This document shows positions 59,309 to 64,000 of a stretch of 64,000 bases of DNA, in pieces (the stretch's first letter is position 1; each line of letters starts with the position of its first letter). Made by a program: the position numbers and the translations under genes. This DNA comes from Tamlana sp038148895 (GTDB lineage: Bacteria; Bacteroidota; Bacteroidia; Flavobacteriales; Flavobacteriaceae), in the NCBI GenBank assembly GCA_038148895.1, contig JBBVGQ010000001.1, one strand, 5' to 3'. Below the pieces are notes generated by a model. That model did not search any database. It was not told the origin of the DNA and saw only the letters and a list, made by a program, of their open reading frames with translations.

Positions 59309-60409
59309 TTATGCATCGGCAAACTCCATATCAAAGGCTTCGGCTATTTCTTTGTAAACAATTTTACCGTTTACAATGTTTAGACCTTTAGACAAAGATT
59401 TGCTGTCTTTGCAAGCTTTCTTCCAGCCATCGTTAGCCAACCTTATAACATAAGGCAACGTTACGTTTGTTAATGCCACGGTTGACGTATAAGGAACAGC
59501 CCCCGGCATGTTGGCAACGCTGTAATGAACTACTTCATCAATAATATAGGTTGGGTGCTCATGTGTTGTAGGCTTTGTGGTTTCAAAACATCCGCCTTGA
59601 TCTACAGCTACATCAACCATAACAGTGCCATGACGCATATCTTTTAGCATATCTCGTGTAATAAGTTTGGGTGCCTTTGCACCTTTAATCAAAACACCGC
59701 CGATGATTAAATCGGAATCCTTGATATGCTTTCGTATGTTATATTCACTCGAAAATTCGCTAATAACGTTATTTGGCATGGAATCGCTAACATAACGCAG
59801 GGCTTTCATATTGATGTCCATTATAATAACCAAAGCCCCTAATCCTGCGGCCATTTTTGCAGCTTGATAACCCACGACGCCAGCACCTAGAATTAAAACC
59901 TTTGCTGGCGGAACTCCCGGAACACCACCCAACAAAATACCACGGCCTTTAATTGGTTTCTCCAAATATTTTGCGCCTTGCTGAATAGACATACGCCCTG
60001 CAACCTCCGACATTGGAACCAACAATGGCAACGTTCCATCTTCATCTTCTACAGTTTCGTAGGCAATGCATACAGCGTTACTTTTGATCATGGCATTTGT
60101 CAACACCTCACTTGAAGCAAAATGAAAATAAGTAAACACCACTTGGTCCGGTCTAATTAAATCATATTCCTTTTCTATTGGCTCTTTAACTTTTACGATC
60201 ATTTCTGCAATATCGTAAACCTGCTCAATGGTTTCTAGGATTATAGCTCCAGCTTCAATGTAATCTTCGTCATGAAAACCACTGTTAAACCCGGCATTTT
60301 TTTGCACATAAACCTCATGGTTTCTTTTGGTAAGTTCAAAAACACCAGAAGGTGTCATACCCACTCTGTTCTCGTTGTTTTTTATTTCAATAGGAACACC
60401 AATTTTCAT
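59309..60409 (-). CDS. ald: Alanine dehydrogenase
   Basis: NAD-dependent interconversion of L-alanine and pyruvate + ammonia. Starts with MKIGVPIEIKNNENRVGMTP, the canonical N-terminus, so I chose ATG at 60409 and not the ATG at 60439 (MILNNLKIKQ extra). 366 residues. VLILGAGVVGYQAAKMAAGLGA near 170 is the NAD-binding motif, and MVDVAVDQGGCFET near 265 the substrate-proximal family signature. It could feed nitrogen to the pyruvate pool used by PFOR. Confidence 0.95.
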   Translation of the reverse strand: MKIGVPIEIKNNENRVGMTPSGVFELTKRNHEVYVQKNAGFNSGFHDEDYIEAGAIILETIEQVYDIAEMIVKVKEPIEKEYDLIRPDQVVFTYFHFASSEVLTNAMIKSNAVCIAYETVEDEDGTLPLLVPMSEVAGRMSIQQGAKYLEKPIKGRGILLGGVPGVPPAKVLILGAGVVGYQAAKMAAGLGALVIIMDINMKALRYVSDSMPNNVISEFSSEYNIRKHIKDSDLIIGGVLIKGAKAPKLITRDMLKDMRHGTVMVDVAVDQGGCFETTKPTTHEHPTYIIDEVVHYSVANMPGAVPYTSTVALTNVTLPYVIRLANDGWKKACKDSKSLSKGLNIVNGKIVYKEIAEAFDMEFADA

Positions 60410-60443
60410 TTGCTTTATTTTTAGGTTATTTAAAATCAAAGCG

Positions 60444-60451
60444 CAAAATTA
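60444..60451 (-). promoter_or_regulatory. -7 promoter element (TAATTTTG) of ald
   Basis: Minus-strand TAnnTTTG 35 bp upstream of the chosen start, which leaves a normal leader for ATG 60409 but almost none for ATG 60439. Confidence 0.5.
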
Positions 60452-60643
60452 AATTAATTAAATTGAAAATAAACACTATTTAGCTGTTTTAGTTAAAAAA
60501 TATATATAAAATTTAACATTTTACTAACAATTATATAAAATCGATTAGATTGATAGGATTAACAACATACCGAGTCTAAAAACCTAAAAAAGGACAAAAA
60601 CACCATAATTCTCCTTATTATTCTGTGGTTATAATAAATAAAC

Positions 60644-60651
60644 TACCTTTG
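60644..60651 (+). promoter_or_regulatory. -7 promoter element (TACCTTTG) of the GT39-like gene
   Basis: Perfect TAnnTTTG 30 bp before the ATG at 60682. The rest of the ~240-bp divergent region (60452-60643) is very AT-rich; I see no other structure in it. Confidence 0.55.
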
Positions 60652-60681
60652 AATAAAACTTAACCTTTTGCATTAAAATTA

Positions 60682-61989
60682 ATGGGTTTTAATTACAGAA
60701 CAACCTACTATACGCTAATCGTTTTAGCAATTGTTCACTTAATATTCCTTTTTGTAAAAATTTCTTTAGGCGATTTTTTTTTACAGGACTCACATGAATA
60801 TTATCAATTAGCTGAAAACATAAAGAACCACTTCACCTTTTATTCAGCCGATTTAAATGCACAAATAAATTTTGAAGAATATACCAAAAGACCTCCTTTT
60901 TATGGCATTTTTGTTTTGGTCTTTTCATTTTTCTTGAAGAGCAAAACTGCGGTTATCATTGTTCAAAACATCCTGTCATTTTTAGGAATTGTACTAACTC
61001 TGAAAATTTTTAAGCATTATTTTAAGCAAGTCAATGTTAAATTATTCGTTACTCTAATAATCATTTCATTAAGTCAATTTATTTATGCAAACTATTTAAT
61101 GAGTGAAATTTTGCTCCAATTCCTCATCATCCTGCTTTGTTATACTTTTCACAAAACCATTCAGACGAAAAAATTAAAATATGTTTTGTACTCCCAGATC
61201 ATCATCGTTTTACTTTTTCTAACAAAACCTGTTTTTTATCTATTCATTATTCCCAATGTTTTAATTTGCTTATGGCTAACCAAGAAAATTGTGAAAAAGG
61301 CTTATCTATTCTCGTTAATTCCCATTGCTGCATTTTTCATGTATATTTCTTGGAATGCCCAAAGAACAGGGAGCTACGAGTTTTCGAGCATTCAAAACTT
61401 AAGTTTAAAAAATTACAATCTAAAATACTTCCACATCAAGAAATACGGTGAAGATTTTGCACAGAAAGTAAATAATGAAATTAGCTCTAAAGCCAATAAT
61501 ACAACCAACTATAAAGAAAGACAAAAAACGATAAAAACAACATGTGTTGATTACATAAAAAAAGACCTTTTTAGCTATGCTTGGCATCATGTAAGAGGAA
61601 GTGCCATGATGTTTTTAGACCCTGGCCGGTTTGATTTGTATAATTTTTTCAACTACAAAAATAAAGAAGAGGAAGGCTTTTTAGCACATCTTAACAAAAG
61701 TGGCATTGCAGGTGCTTTTCAGTATTTTAAGGAACAACCTTTTTTGATATTAATTTTGCTGCCCTTCATCCTACTTTTCAACATCATTAAAGCTGTTGGT
61801 TTTATTTTATTTTGGCTAAAGCAAGAAAACCGTAAATTACCCATTTCTCTTTTCACTTTGTGCATTATAATCTACATTGCAGCTTTAACAGGTCCTTCAG
61901 GCGCATCTCGTTTTTTAGTTCCAATTTTGCCAATTTATTGTATGTTTGCCGCACAAGGATTTAACAAAAGGCTAAATGTCTTAAAATAG
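60682..61989 (+). CDS. Membrane glycosyltransferase, GT39/ArnT-like (GT-C fold)
   Basis: 435 residues with about 10-11 membrane helices. The first extracytoplasmic loop has an acidic DSHEY motif near residue 36 and RPPFYGIFVLV near 73, as in polyprenyl-phosphate-sugar-dependent mannosyltransferases. These use the lipid-linked sugar that a Dpm1-type GT2 makes; such a GT2 is the next gene. Acceptor unknown. Confidence 0.78.
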   Translation: MGFNYRTTYYTLIVLAIVHLIFLFVKISLGDFFLQDSHEYYQLAENIKNHFTFYSADLNAQINFEEYTKRPPFYGIFVLVFSFFLKSKTAVIIVQNILSFLGIVLTLKIFKHYFKQVNVKLFVTLIIISLSQFIYANYLMSEILLQFLIILLCYTFHKTIQTKKLKYVLYSQIIIVLLFLTKPVFYLFIIPNVLICLWLTKKIVKKAYLFSLIPIAAFFMYISWNAQRTGSYEFSSIQNLSLKNYNLKYFHIKKYGEDFAQKVNNEISSKANNTTNYKERQKTIKTTCVDYIKKDLFSYAWHHVRGSAMMFLDPGRFDLYNFFNYKNKEEEGFLAHLNKSGIAGAFQYFKEQPFLILILLPFILLFNIIKAVGFILFWLKQENRKLPISLFTLCIIIYIAALTGPSGASRFLVPILPIYCMFAAQGFNKRLNVLK

Positions 61990-62050
61990 ACTTATAAAAC
62001 TAATTTTCAGTACTCGAGCATATTCAGCTAAATCAATTCAACATAAATCT

Positions 62051-62767
62051 GTGAGCCAAAAACTATCTATAATCATACCAACATTTAACGAAGAGCATAC
62101 AGTTCTTCCTATACTAAACAACATAAAAAAAGTTGAACTTATTGAAAACATTAAAAAAGATGTTATCATTGTTGATGATTGCTCCTCAGACGGTACTCTA
62201 AAATCCATTGAAAATTTTAAATCTGAAAACCCAAATTTTCCGCTTAAAGTTGTTCGACACGAAAAAAATCAGGGTAAAGGTGCTGCCATCCATACAGGTA
62301 TTGCCGAGGCAAATGGCGATTTTATTATTATTCAGGACGCCGATTTAGAATATGACCCTAATGAATACAACCGACTTTTAAAGCCTATTTTGGATGGTTT
62401 TGCAGACGTGGTTTATGGGTCAAGGTTTGTTGGTGGATACCCCCACAGAGTACTTTTCTTTTTCCATACCATTGGAAACAAATTATTGACTTTTCTATCC
62501 AATCTCTTAACAGGCATCAACATTACCGATATGGAAACGTGTTATAAAGTCTTTAAAAAAGAAATTATTAAATCTGTAACACTGAAAGAAAAACGGTTTG
62601 GTTTTGAACCAGAAGTGACGGCCAAAATTTCAAAAATCAAAAATATCCGGATTTACGAAGTTGGTATTTCCTATTACGGGAGAACATACGATGAGGGCAA
62701 AAAAATTGGCTGGAAAGATGGTTTTCATGCCATATACTGCATTTTAAGGTATAATCTTTTTAAGTAA
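62051..62767 (+). CDS. GT2 glycosyltransferase (polyprenyl-phosphate sugar synthase-like)
   Basis: 238 residues; GTG start. IIIPTFNEEHTVLPIL, IVDDCSSDGT near 42 and QDADLEYDP near 96 (DxD). GSRFVGGYPHRVLFFFHTIGNKLLTFLSNLLTG near 123 is the dolichyl/undecaprenyl-phosphate glucose or mannose synthase type. It overlaps the next methyltransferase start by one base (TAATG), and the GT39-like gene precedes it, so the three form a unit. Confidence 0.85.
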   Translation: MSQKLSIIIPTFNEEHTVLPILNNIKKVELIENIKKDVIIVDDCSSDGTLKSIENFKSENPNFPLKVVRHEKNQGKGAAIHTGIAEANGDFIIIQDADLEYDPNEYNRLLKPILDGFADVVYGSRFVGGYPHRVLFFFHTIGNKLLTFLSNLLTGINITDMETCYKVFKKEIIKSVTLKEKRFGFEPEVTAKISKIKNIRIYEVGISYYGRTYDEGKKIGWKDGFHAIYCILRYNLFK

Positions 62768-63510
62768 TGGATCAGAAATTTGAGTTTAAGGAAAATGATG
62801 AATTTGGCCTAGAGACTCTGGACACCATTGCCCAAGCCGACAAATTCAATCAATGGATGTACCAAACCATCAAACCTTTTTGCAAAGGAAACATTCTTGA
62901 GATTGGTAGCGGTATTGGGAATATTTCAACTTTCTTTATTAAAGACGGTTATCCTATTTTTTTAAGCGATATTAGAGAAAACTATTGCACTAAACTAAAC
63001 GACAAATTCAACCAACATTCCAATTTTTTGGGCGCTGAGGTTTTAGACTTAACACACCCTGATTTTGACTACAAATACCAACATCATTTGGCTAAGTACG
63101 ATACCGTTTTCGCCCTCAACGTTGTGGAGCATATAAAAGATGACGTATTGGCCTTAAGAAACTGCTATAAGTTACTGGCAAAAAATGGGTGTGCCATAAT
63201 TTTAGTGCCTTCGTACCGAACTCTTTTTAACCAATTTGACACTGAACTGGGGCATTACAGGCGCTACACCAAATCTTCACTTTCTAATGTATTTATTAAT
63301 TCCAATTTAAAAATAATACACAAACAATATTTTAACTTTGTCGGCATTCTGGGCTGGTTTGTAAGTGGTAAAATCTTAAGAAAAAAAACAATTCCGAAAG
63401 GGCAAATGCAACTCTACAACACTTTTGTTCCAATAATTAAGATTATTGATAAGTTGATTTTAAACTCAATGGGACTATCTACCGTAATTGTTGGAAAAAA
63501 AGAGCATTAA
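62767..63510 (+). CDS. Class I SAM-dependent methyltransferase
   Basis: 247 residues. SAM motif ILEIGSGIGNIS near residue 42, SDIRENY near 65, and FALNVVEHIKDD near 115 (motif with the VEH that marks ubiE-like small-molecule methyltransferases). Coupled to the GT2 gene by a TAATG junction, so it probably methylates a glycan or a lipid-linked intermediate. Target unknown. Confidence 0.85.
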   Translation: MDQKFEFKENDEFGLETLDTIAQADKFNQWMYQTIKPFCKGNILEIGSGIGNISTFFIKDGYPIFLSDIRENYCTKLNDKFNQHSNFLGAEVLDLTHPDFDYKYQHHLAKYDTVFALNVVEHIKDDVLALRNCYKLLAKNGCAIILVPSYRTLFNQFDTELGHYRRYTKSSLSNVFINSNLKIIHKQYFNFVGILGWFVSGKILRKKTIPKGQMQLYNTFVPIIKIIDKLILNSMGLSTVIVGKKEH

Positions 63511-63519
63511 TATTCTCAG

Positions 63520-63783
63520 CTATCTTTTTGTATAGACGATTTTGAAATAAATCAACAAAAAAGCAGATACAATGGTAATGCTATTTGCAAAAATTATGGA
63601 TGGACTGTTTTTGAGAAACCCATAGATAAGCCAAGTGAAGACACCAACAAAAAACATTAAAAGCATGGGTAGCGATAGAGCAGAAACGTCTTGTGTTTTC
63701 CAGGTTTTATATACTTGGGGTAAAAAAGCCGCTGTGGTTAAAACCGCAGCTATAAATCCTGTTATTTCGATGTAATTACCCAA
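63520..63783 (-). CDS. SemiSWEET-type transporter (PQ-loop/MtN3 family)
   Basis: 87 residues with three membrane helices: the triple-helix half-transporter. The Pro-Gln motif is in AAFLPQVYKTWKTQDVSALSL, and MLLMFFVGVFTWLIYGF is the second/third helix region. The start is TTG at 63783, overlapping the leuS stop by 8 bp; no ATG is available. Dimerises to a sugar carrier in studied members. Confidence 0.85.
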   Translation of the reverse strand: MGNYIEITGFIAAVLTTAAFLPQVYKTWKTQDVSALSLPMLLMFFVGVFTWLIYGFLKNSPSIIFANSITIVSAFLLIYFKIVYTKR

Positions 63784-64000
63784 CGATGTTTACAATTTTA
63801 CCGGGCACTACAATTACTTTTTTAGGCGTTCTCCCTTGTAATTGCTCTTGGGTTTTTTCGTTTTCTAGAACAGTTTTTTCAATATCCTCTTTGCTCATGT
63901 CTAACGGTAATTCTAACGTGAAACGCATTTTTCCATTGAAAGAAATCGGGTAATTTTTACTGCTTTCCACCAAATGGCTTTCATCAAATTTTGGAAAAGG
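63776..64000 (-). CDS. leuS: Leucyl-tRNA synthetase, C-terminal end (partial)
   Basis: Only the last ~75 residues lie in the window; the gene continues past the right edge. The segment begins PFPKFDESHLVESSKNYPIS and continues NGKMRFTLELPLDMSKEDIEKTVL to VIVVPGKIVNIVG, the C-terminal editing/anticodon-side domain of bacterial LeuRS. An internal ATG at 63971-63973 is not the start. Its stop overlaps the SemiSWEET start. Confidence 0.92.
   Translation of the reverse strand, partial: PFPKFDESHLVESSKNYPISFNGKMRFTLELPLDMSKEDIEKTVLENEKTQEQLQGRTPKKVIVVPGKIVNIVG

Noticed and set aside
1..64000. Search for CRISPR arrays, tRNA/rRNA genes, prophage, insertion sequences and toxin-antitoxin or defence islands.
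   Set aside because: No direct-repeat array, no tRNA-like cloverleaf, no transposase, integrase or nuclease-based defence genes were seen. The lone HEPN protein has no partner. I could not run tRNAscan or HMM searches, so small RNAs may be missed.

Overview
The window is a low-GC, gene-dense stretch of a Bacteroidota chromosome, almost certainly from a Flavobacteriaceae member. The evidence is: two secreted proteins with C-terminal type IX secretion (Por/T9SS type A) sorting domains; promoters of the TAnnTTTG type with hardly any Shine-Dalgarno sequence; ribosomal protein S16 with a long Ala/Glu/Lys tail; and clade-typical proteins (DUF4271 next to HemD, DUF4296 lipoprotein, YHS-domain protein, LuxE-like synthetase). 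I see no rRNA, tRNA, CRISPR array, phage or insertion sequence. Nearly all genes are core chromosomal genes.

Layout. 0-8.3 kb: lactonase lipoprotein, rpsP-rimM, two four-helix-bundle (DUF2383) paralogs, a tRNA1(Val) methyltransferase, an APC permease, a Rieske oxygenase and a glutaryl-CoA dehydrogenase. 8.4-13.2 kb: a 1154-residue protein that I tentatively assign to the PPi-dependent PEP carboxykinase family, a metallophosphoesterase and a [2Fe-2S] ferredoxin. 13.5-28.2 kb: a low-potential electron-transfer island. It holds rseC-rnfBCDGEA, 2-oxoacid:ferredoxin oxidoreductase korAB, a dicluster ferredoxin, pyruvate:ferredoxin oxidoreductase nifJ, a HEPN protein, and the Fe-S assembly pair NifU-like/Mrp. 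28.4-33 kb: alkyltransferase-like protein, LysE exporter, TrmB, a glycosyltransferase and a PhoBR-like two-component system. 33-44 kb: T9SS proteins, LuxE-like, YHS protein, TyrS, epimerase, DUF4296, dihydroorotase, dolichol-phosphate-mannose-synthase-like GT2, DUF4271-HemD. 44-64 kb: prolyl oligopeptidase, ATP-type PckA, DUF423, saccharopine dehydrogenase plus Lrp regulator, GlyS, ComF, an Ig-like lipoprotein, omega-amidase/aminotransferase, L-2-hydroxyglutarate oxidase, Zn-peptidase, alanine dehydrogenase, a small glycan/lipid-carrier cluster, a SemiSWEET, and the 3' end of leuS.

How the genes work together. PFOR and KOR reduce ferredoxin while oxidising pyruvate and 2-oxoglutarate. The dicluster ferredoxin is the obvious carrier, and Rnf couples ferredoxin/NAD redox chemistry to ion transport. 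The most interesting result is regulatory: the upstream regions of the rnf operon, of the korAB/ferredoxin divergent pair and of nifJ each carry one copy of the near-palindrome TGACAWAARTCATA. Each copy is followed after exactly 21 bp by a degenerate -7 element (TAMTTTYA), with no recognisable -33 element in between. This looks like one dedicated activator-dependent (CRP/FNR-type geometry) regulon for the whole ferredoxin module. No gene for a matching regulator lies in the window.

Other points: possible co-existence of two PEP carboxykinase types; a hairpin in a dispersed repeat that covers the rimM start codon; an intrinsic terminator that contains the most upstream possible start of the metallophosphoesterase; a QxH instead of HxH metal motif in dihydroorotase; and a methionine aminotransferase/omega-amidase neighbourhood.
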